Below are positions 44,897 through 55,580 of a DNA stretch of 64,000 bases, piece by piece (positions within the stretch are counted from its first letter, which is position 1; each line of letters opens with the position of its first letter). The stretch is from the NCBI GenBank assembly GCA_963989385.1, contig OZ022512.1, positions 28,293,899-28,357,898 on the forward strand. The letters are read 5' to 3'. The position numbers were made by a program, and so were the translations under genes. The notes beneath the pieces are model-generated. The model was not told the origin of the DNA and ran no database searches. It was given only the letters and a program-made list of their open reading frames with translations. The stretch is from Ctena decussata. Taxonomy: Eukaryota; Mollusca; Bivalvia; Lucinida; Lucinidae.

Positions 44897-47800
44897 GTAA
44901 GTTTGTTTTGCCATTTATGTTAAAATGTTTCTTGATCAAATTGCCAATTAGCGCATAGCCAATCCTGCAGTTCAACAGTTCAGTTTCATTTATCAAAGCT
45001 TGGTCCTGTATTATGTGTTTACCGATTCCTCTCAGTATTTTAAGCATTTGATCCCCAATAAAATAAATAAAAGATGTACAGTGTACCCAAGCTATCAGAA
45101 AATAATTTTGAAACACTCAGACAGTTGAAGGTCATTATTATAACTTTTGGATCCATGACATTTCGTCTAAAACCATTTCGTCTAAATGCCATTTCGTCTA
45201 AACGTCATTTCGTCTAAAAGCCATTTCATCTAAAAATCATTTCGTTTAATGACCATTTCGTCTAAATGCCATTTCGCCTAATAGACATTTCGTCGAATAC
45301 GACAACTCGTCTAAATTTCGTCTAAAAACGTCTAAAATTCGTCTAAATTTCGTCTAAAACATAATTTATAAGGCAAATAGTTTTGGAACACCAGTTTTAT
45401 TCCAGTTCAAAGACATTGAAGTGTCTGAAATGTCCAGTAATTTAGTAGCTCATGTGATAGCCAATCCCATGCAGGTAATCAGTCACAACGCCATGCAGTC
45501 TATATAGTTGATGGAAGTGTACTGGTGCTATAGAGAAGGTTCCGACACCATACCATAGTGTACCCCTGGCCAAATACTTAAAACCTGAATCAGTGCCAAG
45601 AATAATGACCCGAATCTTTTCATCTGCATCAATAGTTTTGTTGCTTAACACAAAGCTCTCCCCTTTAACAGTCTTACAAAAAGACAAGTCCTGGTCAAGA
45701 AGACTTTCCTGCAACTCTGGTAGTTGCTTTCTACCCTGTCTTTGGATTTTTCTTTCAGGTGCGGCATTTCGTCTAAAAAATCTTAAATTATTTTTCGACC
45801 AAATGTCGCACCCGGCCGATTTTTTAGACGAATTGTCCATTAGACAAACTGTCCATTCGACAAAATGTCTATTAGACGAAATGTTAATTCGACGAAATGT
45901 CATTTAGACGTAATGGCCGTTAGATGTAATGGCCTTTAGACGAATTGACATTTAGACGAAATGGGTTTAGACGAAATTTCGTGCACCCATAACTTTTTAA
46001 GGTGAGGATTTACTGATTGAGTAAGCCAATATTAGGTAGATTGTTATTCTAGTGTAAAAAAAAAAATTATCTCAGACTATCGAAATTACAAGCAAATATC
46101 GACAGTTTCAAATCAGGGGATTTCTATGTGTTCATAGGGGCCCTATCCCTAGTCTAATATCTTGACGTAACTCCGATTTTATTTTTGGATTGGTCTCTGC
46201 GGGTATTTCAGAAAATGACAAAATGAAAAAAAACAATACCCAGAGTGCAATTTCGTTGCTCTAGCCCTATCCCCAAACTGAATTTCTTTAAAATCGTGCT
46301 GAAATCCCAAATTTGCAACTTATATCTGGAATTTTCATTCCCAAATGGATAAATTTTTTCCCAATTTTAGGAAAAAGGCCCCATTCCCAAAATACCTGGA
46401 TAAAGCCTTGCAATTCACTGCTAATTAATGAAATGTCCTTTCAATTCAAACTACATGTGTATATATGCAAAAACGTTTGATCATTCTTTGCGTTCAGTTT
46501 GCGTATTGAGATGTTTATTCACTGTCTATTTTTTTGTAGCCCCACCATCCCCCGCCCATTCCCGTAGGTGGGCGGGGCAGGGGGGGGGTCGTGGATACAA
46601 ATGACTGGTGCATAAATTGTTTGTAATTTTAGAGTTGAGTCTTGTGGAGGGAGACCGCTATTAGCATTGACAAGTTGTGCAAGCAGCATCCATTGCTTTA
46701 ATGCAAATTATTAGTGTCTTTGCTTTTTTTTACCAGATAGTTTTTCCAGGATCAGTATATTGTTCATTCAAATGGGACAGCTGTGATTAGACTGCCAGCA
46801 CGCTGGTGTGACTGTGTGTGTCATGTTCTTTTTTTTGAAGGCAAAGCAGAATGAAATATGTTGTTCGGCATGTGTCTTTTTGTGATGACCGAAAAACTGT
46901 GTTTGGGACATTGCTGCTTTCCCAGTAGTATAAGGCCCAGGGCTACAGAAATCCGATTTTTTGTCTGTCCGGACCGATTTTGAGTTCGAAAAACTGATTC
47001 AGTTGGCATAAGGCACATTTTTTTCGGTCCGAAAAAAAACACGATTTGCGATGTATGATGACATAATTACCTGGATTTTAGCCATGTGTCATATTATCAA
47101 TCCAATAATCACGCACTGCTGTCAAAAGTTATCACAGATAAACAAAGTGTCGATTGTCTTGCCAAGGTGTGAACACTGACTCAATTTTAGAAATCTTCGA
47201 TAATTAGCATGTGTCGCAATATTGGCCAGCGGCAAAGGTTTTGCACAACTCGTAATACACACATACACGTGCCGATGCACGGAAAAAGGCTGTGCAACGT
47301 AAGGTTACTGACTATTGTATACTTTCAAAGAATCTGATAGCATAAGGAAAGAATTTGACTAGCAAAAAGAAAATTTAAACCGGACTTGATTATGCGCAGT
47401 CTTTTTTTTTAGCCGACGTCATTTCTCGCGCAGAAAATTTTTTTTCCTTCGTCCGAAGGTACCTTTTTGCAAGTATATTCATATTTCAAGGGAATTAATT
47501 CGAATACAGTAAAATACGTCAATCGTAATACTTCGGCCAATTCCGTAAATGAAGATCGGCGAGGATATCCGATTGGTACAGCCATGTGTACTTTCACTTT
47601 CGGTCTGACTGTCTCTGCGCTTTAAAGCGCATTTTTTCACGTGAAGTAAGAACATGTGGACTAAATGGCTACTTCAGCAATGGGGCATGTTCAAAAAAAA
47701 TGTGACCAAAGCATTTGAGAGAATTTTAAAGAAAACAGGGCTATATTAGTACATTATTTTTGTTGCTGAAGATGTATCATGTAGCCTTGAAGATACCTGC

Positions 47801-50800
47801 CACATTTCATTGAAATACTTTGAGTAATAAAAAAGTTATGGTCAAAAATATAGCAAAAAAACTCAGGAGTGTAACGCTTTTTGTGTGACATTTTTTTGAT
47901 TACTGAATTTTCAGCATGCAATTTTACAAAACTGTGCCAGTTACCATACCTATTAGCTATCTTTTTGACTTTTCAGTCCTTTGGGCTGCATAGAAATGTA
48001 AGATTAATAACCTTTCATCATCACCTATGGAATTAGTAATGCTGAACTCAACAGCACTATGCTGAATTTCTGGTGCACCAAAAAAGAAGAGGTTCTCATC
48101 TAAATGGATGTCATTTTTATATTTGATGCTTCTAATCTCTATAACATGGTCTGAAACATTGAATAAAGATGGTATATCGTATTGAAAATTTTCCAGTTGA
48201 TTTACCAGCATCCATCTCAGAATGTAACCAACTTCTTCTCAAGTACCCCTTGAACTCAGGAGTGTAACATTTGACATTTGGAACCCCATAACTTTTTCCA
48301 GGGGTAGCTTTAGTAAACTTTCATGCCTTGTATGAAAAGTCTTTGACCCATCATGGTAAGTGATACACAGGCAGTCTTCATCTTGGCTTTTATTTTCTTC
48401 ATATGTACCATTTGAGCCACTCAGGAGTGTAACGCTTTTTTGAAAAAAGACAAAAATAGCTTATTTCTTTACCACAAGCAGTTTAATTTTCATTTATTGT
48501 GCTCATAAATGAAGACCAAGCCCCCCCTCAAGCAATTTTGGAACATATAGCTAACTTCTAAATGTAAATTAAGCTGTACTGCCATGAAATCAACCAAAAG
48601 TTGAAGATTTTGAGATTCCATTTTCTTCATATCTATCACTATGAGGCATTCTAAATAATAACCATACATTGCTATCAAGTGTTTTGTGAGAAATAATTAG
48701 AAAAGAATGACCAAGATAATGATATTTTGTGACTAAATTTGGGTTTTGCTATGACATGTATGGTGCAAGATGTTACACTCCTGAGTTTTTTATGTTGAAT
48801 GCCATTTTGGACACTTTTTCTTCCCTTACATTAGCATGTTTGGATAAATTCATATACTAAATGTATGTTTCCAACATCTGAAAATGTTTTTTGATGCAGT
48901 GCCATCTGTTTTGATAAGATCTTAAGATTAATGATATTTTAGAAAGGGACATTTTCTACTGATTTATAATGTGACCATGAACTTCTGAAACTGGTATGGA
49001 ACTTTACTTCTATAATGTTTTCTGTAAATAGGTAATGATATTTAGCTAAAGAAAATTGTTCAATTATCAAAAGAAAGAGTGAAGAAGAAATTAACTTCAG
49101 TACACATTTGTTTGATTTTTGTGCATTTAGATAGCCGAAATAGCAAATATATTGTGGCACACCCAAGCATGAGTTTATAAATATGGTTTCGGTTTTTGCA
49201 AAAGTAATGAGTGCAAGTTGCTTTTAAAGAGAAAACAACAAAATAATGAAATTTAAAGGCAGAATATTCAACTTTTTTTTTACAATACAACAAATGGCTG
49301 TAAAGTGTTACACTCCTGAGCACCAGAACAAGTTTTCTTGCTAAAGAGGCCAATGAATTTGCAAAAAATAATGTAAACAACATGCAGTTGGTGTTACTTT
49401 ATTACATGGAACGCTCAATCATTGACTTAAAGCTCTTGTGATGCAAATTAGAGCAGTTTGGAATTAATACTCAGGAGTGTAACAAATTCCTTGAAACTTT
49501 TTGCACATTTTTGACATGGCATCACCACTACCTGAATCTTTTTATATGAACAATCATTTTCTAGAATAGTTCTCTACTCATATGGCATCGCTCCAATGCA
49601 CATTTTATTGAGGTAAAGTCAAGTAAATAAAAGATAGGAAAGTTTTTAGAACTCTGAATCTGAAAAAGTGTGTCAAAATGAATTTAAAATTTGAGTTTTT
49701 ATATGATTCAGCAGTTTCTGACCGAAAACAGCACTTATTTGCATAATTTGGAAGTGCCCTGCATCAAATAATAGAAACTTAAAGTGATAGGATCATGATT
49801 TTAGCCTTCCAAAGCTTTCCTAAAATTTGGTCATTTTAACAGATTTTGGGTGTAAATTTCTTCACAAAAATTGTCATAAAATTTTTATTAGTAATGCTAT
49901 TATTAAAATTCATACAGTTTTGTAAACTGGAAGCACTATAGGTAAGTCTGGAATAAAACTTAAAACTATGGCAGAGTGTTTATTTTTGACCTCCAATGTC
50001 ACACTTTGGTCACATTTTTTTTTAACATGCCCAATGACATCCGCATTATAACGGCGCTCCAGTGTAGTCATTAGTTTTCGTGACTTTTTTTGGATTGTGG
50101 AATACACAGTGTAGTCATTAGTTTTCGTGTCTATTTTGGATTTGTATGACGTCATCGGCCGCCCGGACCGATTTCGATTTCAAAATTTCTGTAGCCCTGA
50201 TAAGGCCCAATTTCTTATGGCATGACCTACATGTGATTATTATTATTATCATTTATTTTTATAGGTAGAATGTAAATATTGTTGGCATACAACATCCTAT
50301 GGAAAAACTTCACATTTTTAGTGAGTATTACACAGCAGTATCATTACAATGCTGCCCATTTATGCTATTTTGAATATAATATCAGAGCCGTAGATCAGTG
50401 GGAGTATTTGGTGATAATTAGGGATAATTTTTGTTAATTCTAGATAAAAACATATGTTGTGACCACTCATCTGAACCGTCTCAATGAGACGGTTCAGATG
50501 AGGGGTCACAACATATGGTTTCAATGAGAAATAAAGAAAATTATCCCTCAGTTATCATCAAATACCCCTCTTATCTAGAGTTCTGAATATTAACACTGTG
50601 AAATCATAGCTGCCATTAAGGAGCATTACTTTAAAGGCCAGCCGTGACTATAAAAGGCAGATTAGGCTTAAAGTGCCAAAAATGAAAATAGTTGAATTTG
50701 CTAACAGTGAAGATCAATCCAGATGAACAGATGAAGCATCTCTTTATGAGCCATCTTATCTGGGTCTACACTGTTTGCCCTCTGGTCTATGAATTCACAT

Positions 50801-53800
50801 TGCGATATAGCTTGAATGAATTTTTTTTTTTTAATTTTGTAGACGTAAATTTTGTCTTCTGCTGTTTTGGCACTTTAACGCCTGTATTCTAGAACGTCAC
50901 TCCAGCTACACTTATTGAGTTAATCCTGAATATTGCTCAAATTTCAATGGGATAATCCTCCCCCTGGCTACAAAGTTGAGTCACTCACAGGTGAGTGAGG
51001 TCTTAGAATACAGCCATAAGGATTAATGCTCATTTGCCTTCCATTGTAGTTTAGCCTTGACATGAGCCCCGACATGACAAAACCAACAAAGTGGCTTGTG
51101 CACCCAGCGAAGACTCAGGTCAGCCTGGGCATCCACCCAGTCTAATCAGAGTCTTAGCTGTCTGCCTGGAGGTAGCTTAGACCCTTATGTACCCTTTAAG
51201 TGCACAGCAAAGACTCTGATCAGTCTGATCTGAGTCTTTGCTTAGCACACATGCCACTTTGTTGGCTTTGTTGTGTCGTAGCTCATATAATACTGAATGC
51301 CTTTCTGTAAACCGTATTTATATGGCTATATATACCGTAATCAACCCATTTACTGCACATGACCCTATAACCGCACACCATGGCCATTTCCAAAAAAAAA
51401 AACTGCACAAGCGCACCTGCTTTTCCTTTTGAAACTTTCACAAAACCTAACAACTTATCATTACTGTTTCAACAGCAAACTCAAGGCTTGAATATCATTT
51501 TCTGTCCCATAGAAAATAGAAACTCACAGTATTTCCATTCCTACTCCATGTTGTCTCTTTCCAGTCACCCTGCATTTTATTGTTCAGAGTGTGCGGTTAT
51601 TAGATACATTTTTAACCACACCTTTTTGTTGCAATTTTGAAAAAGTTAAGCGCACAGTGCAGTAAATGGATCGGTTACGGTATTTTCTGCTTTCTTGAAT
51701 GAACCCAAATATTTAACTCGGTCGTATAAAATTCTGCTTTCAAGATGGGTTTTCCCCTCTGTAACAATCCCATAGATCTAGATCCATCTTGTAAGACGGA
51801 TCTAGATCTATGGGATATTGTTTTGGAAAGGAAAACCCCCGTCTTATAACTAAAGAAATATGGTACCCTAACCATAGCAAATATAGGATTTTTTTCTATA
51901 TTTCGATGCCATAATTACCATGAATATTGGAACCTTAATAAGTTACTTTAGACTTAATAAAAACATTATAAATACGCAGAGCTCCTGATAACTAACGGTG
52001 GACTTCTGAGGATAATTCTATGATAAATTTTGTTTTATTTCTCAATTAAAACTTATGTGGTGACCCCTCATTGGAACCGGCTCGGTGAGATGGTTCTAAC
52101 AAGGGTCAAAACAAAATGTTTTTATGGAGAGATGTGGAAACTGATCTCTACATTACCCCCTGTTACTTCTTCTAATCTGGAGCACTGAGACACATTGATT
52201 TTATGTGGCCCTGTGTCATGAAATTGCTGACGGAATAGCAAACATGGAAGGCACTGATGAGGCTGCTGTTTGAGCAGTCTGATATGGGAGACGGCCCGAT
52301 ATAGACTGAAATACTGTCTTAAAGGGCAGTTAAACCCAAATCAATCAATCAATCAATGTTTGCTCTCACACTCAGTTCTGACTTCAGTGAACATGATGAT
52401 GTCATATAAGCTGCAAAATGTTAAGTGTCTTTTCAAGTGTTTAATCAAATTTACACCCAAATAACATAAAAGAGACTCAAAAGGGTTTGTTTCAAGGAAT
52501 CAGTAATTTGATCTATTTAAAACTATTTAATATATTATCATTTAAGCATAAAAAATATAAAAAAAATTTAGTCATTTTATTAAATACATGTACCTGTATT
52601 TAATTTATTTCATCTTGATCGGGAACCACTCATGAAAATGCCAGTCTAGTTGTGTTTGGCTGAGGGTTTACCTCTCTGGACTGCCTAACTTAAAATGATT
52701 TGGGAATTGTTTCCCAAACTTTAAAGCTTCTGTTGTTTAACCTCTATATTTTTCAGTTGTGGTGCCTTTGAGTATTGCTGTGAGGCCAGCTGTTGTGCAA
52801 ACTTTGACCAGTTCTATAGGCTCTGGTATTTCTGGTAGGTACATTGGAGTACGACCATGGCTATACTGGGTCATATTAATGATAGTGTTGGGAATCGGTC
52901 AAAATTTTGTAGTCAATCAATATCATCACTTCTGTTGCAGTGACTGATCATCGACTAATAGTCAACTATAAGTTAAGTAATAACAACTGTTTTCTTTCAC
53001 CTTTCCAACATCTTAAAATGGTCTGTCTTTGGGTATACATGTACTTTAGTTCAAAGGTCTTGGAAGCAAATCTATAAAAGTTTTCAGGGCATACAAGAAC
53101 AGTTTAATATTACATTGTATATTCATCAGTCTACAAAACTTAACTGGAGAACAAACATATTACTAAAAAATGTATCTGATGTTAGTCGACTATACAAAAA
53201 AAACTGCAGATAGAAGAATGAAAGAGACTGATTGTAATTCTAAGTGTTGTTTCTTATTTCTTAATAAAACATATGTTGTTGCCTAATATTAAAACTTCCT
53301 GTTGGAGGCAGGTCTACCTACAGGTCACAACATACCTGTTTTTGTGGAGAATGAACAGATATAATGATCACCACCACCACCCAAATGCACGTACCATAAT
53401 GACCCTAAATCTTCGGACACCCAAAAGTAGGACATATTTGTTCAAAAATTCTTAGAAAGTGGATTTTACACATGTTAAATAATGCATCCAAATGATGCTT
53501 AGTGAATGGCAAACATTGTAGACCCTGATCAAACTGCTCCTTGAGGTCTACCTACAGCTCACAACATATCTGTTTTTGTGGAGAATGAACAGATATAATG
53601 ATCTCCACTACCACACAAATGCACTTACCGTAATGACCCTAAATTTTCGGACACCCAAAAGTAGGACAGTTATTGTTCAAAAATTCTTAGGAAGTGGATT
53701 TTACACATTTTAATGCATCCAAATGATGCTTAGTGAATGGCAAACATTGTAGACCCTGATGAAACTGCTCCTTCAGGAGCAGTTTGATCTGGATCTACAT

Positions 53801-55477
53801 GTTTGCTCAGTCCTGTCTGTCCAAATATTTAGGGTTATTACAGTATTGAGAGCTCCAGTCAATGCATTATTTTCCAGGTTATGTATATTGGTGCTGTTAA
53901 TGTCATGTGGGATAGCATTATACTGGTTGAAGAAGCGCTACCTTGTACGTCAGTTATTTACTGATGACAGAGATGAGAGGAGAAGGACTAGAAGACGACG
54001 TACTAGGAGATACAGGCAGCTTTCAGGTAACGTTTTGATTTGCCTTTGAAACAGTGTTTTTCTGTCTCTAGAATGACTCAAAAACATGTATGTAAATCAG
54101 TCTTATGAAATTCTGCTTTGAGATAGGTGTTTCCTTTCCAAAACAGTCTAAAAAAATTAGATTGGTCTTGTAAGATGGATTTAGATTTTCGGGATTGTTT
54201 TGGAAAGGAAAATCCCTGAATTATAATGGAAGAAACCAATACTGTTGTTTGAGTTACATTTGTGAGCCATAACTTTGAGATATTGAGAACCAACTTCTGT
54301 TTAACCCATTCCATTCGGGATACCCCAATACCCCTTTAGGGGTATCTGGGCAAACAGTTTGGATCCAGATCAGGCCCCACAAACATGGGGCCTGATCTAA
54401 GATCCAAACTGTCTGCTGCCTAGACATCATCTCTACAAGAGTTAGTTAGACCAATATTGTCAAAATATTCTTGATTTTTGATGCAGACGACAATTTCAGC
54501 AGACGACAAAAAACACCCAGAATACAATGGGTTAATGCTATAGGAATATATGGGTTTTGCTGAAGCTGGTGAGATTCATGGTTAGAATTTCTGCAATACT
54601 GCAACAACCTAAGAGGAAATGCACCATGTAAACTTAAAGATACCATTCAGATCCTCATTTACAACCTACATGGACAAGGTAGCAGCGCCCTAATAAGCAG
54701 CAAAAGGAGGGGATTTCATAATATCCTGTCCATAGATACAGTGGATGGCTGATAAGCTACTGTCCATATGAAGCACCTTTATTATGTCAGGTAATACTGG
54801 CAGAATGGTATTAGAGCAGTTTGAGCATATTTCTTAAGTGTCGACTCTGATCAGACAGCTTCTTTCAGATCTGGGTGTACCTTGCTCAGGAGTCTGTGTA
54901 CCAGTACTCAGAATCATTGCATTTATATTTATTCAGGTGGATAGGTACACATTCAGGGAAAGCAGCTCTGTCATTTTCTTTCTTGCTTTCATTCCCAATG
55001 GGGATCAACTGTTAAAAGAAAGAATTTGCTTCTGGAGGAGAAAATGTCTCCTATATGAGTTGACCATATCCTTAAGGACTATGTCATCCAGGGAAGCATA
55101 CAGGAAGTCATAGAAATTGTTTCTGGGTGTAAAATTGAGGAGAAATGTGTAGGTATCATGATTTACCATAATATCTTTTATCTATTTATATACCAGGGGA
55201 TCCAAATAATACAACACCTCCTACAGTGATAATTCCTGACTCTGTCAGTTTCTCCCCACCACCATACAGTGGAGACAATACAGGTGTGCCCCACCCAGGA
55301 CCACCTCCATACTCACTAGGCTCAGGCAGCTCAATCAACTCAACAACACTTCCAAGATGTCCGCCTCCATATCAACAGATTGCCAAGGAACCACCCCCTA
55401 GTTACAGTTCATCTGTATCATTATCACTTCCGAAAGAGGGAGAAAAAAAGAATAACACAGCGGACGACAGTAGATGA
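44849..55477 (+). CDS. Gene B: VOPP1-like single-pass PPxY membrane protein
   Basis: Exons 44849-44896, 50265-50320, 52757-52834, 53878-54026 and 55197-55477 join in frame into 203 codons plus TGA. All introns are GT-AG, phases 0, 2, 2, 1. After a signal peptide the ectodomain reads VECKYCW, SHFYCGAFEYCC and EASCC, then RLWYFW. The CW start, paired cysteines and RLWYFW are the VOPP1 pattern. The helix LCILVLLMSCGIALYWL is followed by a very basic stretch (KKRYLV, RRRTRRRRTRRYR). The tail carries SPPPY, GPPPY, CPPPY and EPPPSY. In vertebrates VOPP1 is a late-endosomal/lysosomal protein that binds WWOX WW domains. The same adaptor role is inferred here. It is slightly longer than human VOPP1 (172 aa). 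Confidence 0.86.
45149..45988 (-). mobile_element. Mutator-like (MULE) element with phrase-array ends, 9-bp TSD
   Basis: ATAACTTTT is repeated at 45140-45148 and 45989-45997, a Mutator-length target duplication. Both ends are arrays of ATTTCGTCTAAA (about thirteen left, about ten inverted right). The interior minus-strand frame (45903-45442) reads RRNAAPERK, VLSNKTIDADEKIRVIILGT then GTLWYGVGTFSIAPVHFHQL and YRLHGVVTDY. This aligns by eye with the first catalytic block of MULE transposases (RHWFxDGTFKxxPxxFxQLYxIHG). The catalytic Asp before GTF is Val here and the rest of the transposase is absent, so it is inactive. In gene B intron 1. Confidence 0.88.
46938..50199. mobile_element. hAT-like element, 8-bp TSD, carrying a nested element
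   Basis: ATAAGGCC at 46930-46937 and 50200-50207 is an exact 8-bp target duplication. The ends are inverted CAGGGCTACAGAAAT, followed in each by a 'cggaccgatttt' block. CAGGG ends plus an 8-bp TSD are hAT hallmarks. The outer element is only about 900 bp once the nested insertion (47680-50035) is subtracted. No hAT dimerisation domain is found. The right end lies 58 bp before the gene B exon 2 acceptor junction. Confidence 0.88.
47680..50035. mobile_element. Nested 2.36-kb element with repeated ACTCAGGAGTGTAAC
   Basis: About 31-bp inverted ends (GGGCATGTT then A-rich, then TGTGACCAAAG) bound the segment. Within it a 15-mer, ACTCAGGAGTGTAAC, occurs six times: plus at 47861, 48254, 48419 and 49469, minus at 48772 and 49307 (the last with one mismatch). 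The longest frames (48211-47957 and 49383-49060, minus) have no recognisable domain. Superfamily unknown. Confidence 0.75.
50265..50320 (+). CDS. Gene B exon 2 (ectodomain start)
   Basis: 56 nt, acceptor 'tttttatag', donor TTTTA|GTGAGT, phase 0 in, 2 out. Encodes VECKYCWHTTSYGKTSHF plus TA, which with the next exon makes Tyr before CGAFEYCC. The CW and Y.C spacing matches VOPP1. Confidence 0.82.
50383..50586. mobile_element. Foldback MITE family C
   Basis: CAGAGCCGTAGATCAGTGGG to 'cttatctagagttctg', with AATAT on both flanks. Gene B intron 2. Confidence 0.88.
50699..50779. mobile_element. Hairpin MITE family B, degenerate
   Basis: 'tgctaacagtgaagatc' opposite 'gggtctacactgtttgc', with imperfect inner arms 'gatgaacagatgaagcat' and 'gagccatcttatc'. 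Confidence 0.7.
51063..51285. mobile_element. Foldback MITE family A
   Basis: TGAGCCCCGACATGACAAAA to 'tttgttgtgtcgtagctca'. Gene B intron 2. Confidence 0.88.
51333..51682. mobile_element. MITE with TACCGTAA ends and GCGCAC phrases
   Basis: 'taccgtaa' and 'cccatttactgcac' at the left are mirrored by 'gtgcagtaaatggatcggtt' and 'ttacggta' at the right. Internal 'ccgcacaccatgg', 'gcgcacc' and 'aagttaagcgcac' recur. Same family as 55581-55978. Confidence 0.82.
51700..51870. mobile_element. Foldback MITE family H
   Basis: 'gatgggttttcccctctgta' folds on 'ggaaaggaaaacccccgtct'. The core 'cccatagatctagatccatc' has a perfect inverse. Confidence 0.8.
51980..52188. mobile_element. Foldback MITE family C, diverged
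   Basis: 'cagagctcctgataac' to 'ctaatctggagcactg', core 'tgacccctcattggaaccgg' / 'ggttctaacaagggtca'. Confidence 0.7.
52286..52356 (+). mobile_element. 3' tail of a SINE or LINE
   Basis: 'gggagacggcccgatataga' then 'ctgaaatactgtcttaaagg', 'gcagttaaacccaaatc' and (aatc)n. Pairs with 30739-30812. Confidence 0.65.
52757..52834 (+). CDS. Gene B exon 3 (cysteine pairs and LWYFW)
   Basis: 78 nt, acceptor 'tatttttcag', donor CTG|GTAGGT, phases 2 and 2. Encodes CGAFEYCCEASCC then ANFDQFYRLWYF. The overlapping frame starting MVPLSIAVRP is a shadow. Confidence 0.92.
53311..53774. repeat. Recent 234-bp direct duplication
   Basis: The segment beginning 'ggtctacctacaggtcacaa' at 53311 recurs from 53545 with few differences ('gagaatgaacagatataatg', 'cggacacccaaaagtaggac'). 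Gene B intron 3. Confidence 0.9.
53741..53806. mobile_element. Hairpin MITE family B
   Basis: 'gaaactgctccttcaggagcagtttgatc' region: perfect 'aaactgctcc' / 'ggagcagttt' stem inside 'caaacattgtagaccc' / 'ggatctacatgtttg'. Confidence 0.85.
53878..54026 (+). CDS. Gene B exon 4 (transmembrane helix and basic stretch)
   Basis: 149 nt, acceptor 'attttccag', donor CAG|GTAACG. Encodes LCILVLLMSCGIALYWLKKR and then an Arg-rich region ending YRQLS. Phase 2 in, 1 out. Confidence 0.92.
54105..54240. mobile_element. Foldback MITE family H
   Basis: 'gtgtttcctttccaaaacag' opposite 'gttttggaaaggaaaatccc', centre 'gtaagatggatttag'. Gene B intron 4. Confidence 0.75.
54350..54415. mobile_element. Hairpin MITE family B
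   Basis: 'caaacagtttggatc' opposite 'gatccaaactgtctg', inner 'gatcaggccccac/gggcctgatc'. Confidence 0.85.
54930..55160. mobile_element. Foldback MITE family E
   Basis: 'caggtggataggtacacatt' to 'gtgtaggtatcatg', with 'gggatcaactgttaaaagaa', 'gaatttgcttc' and 'gtcatccagggaagcatac' in family order. Ends just before the exon 5 acceptor of gene B. Confidence 0.65.
55197..55477 (+). CDS. Gene B exon 5 (PPxY tail and stop)
   Basis: Acceptor 'tataccag', phase 1 in. Encodes GDPNNTTPP then SFSPPPYSGD, PGPPPYSLG, RCPPPYQQ and EPPPSYSSS, ending KKNNTADDSR and TGA (55475-55477). Confidence 0.93.
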
Positions 55478-55580
55478 TAGGTTTTCTCTCTAGTATATGT
55501 TACTTTACACAGCTACAGAGCTTTAGATAAACTAAATTTTCAGGTTGTAGTTTAGTTTCATCAGAACTATATTGATGAGG

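Noticed and set aside
45442..45903. 153-codon minus-strand frame as a host gene
   Set aside because: Its first 40 codons are phrase-array sequence and the rest is a MULE transposase remnant inside a flanked element.
46725..46800. Alternative exon 2 for gene B ('atagttttccaggatcagta' region)
   Set aside because: No donor gives phase 2, and 50265-50320 fits both phase and the VOPP1 cysteine pattern.
47957..48211. 84-codon minus-strand frame in the nested element as a captured gene
   Set aside because: It reads protein-like, but no splice sites, homology or continuation could be shown.
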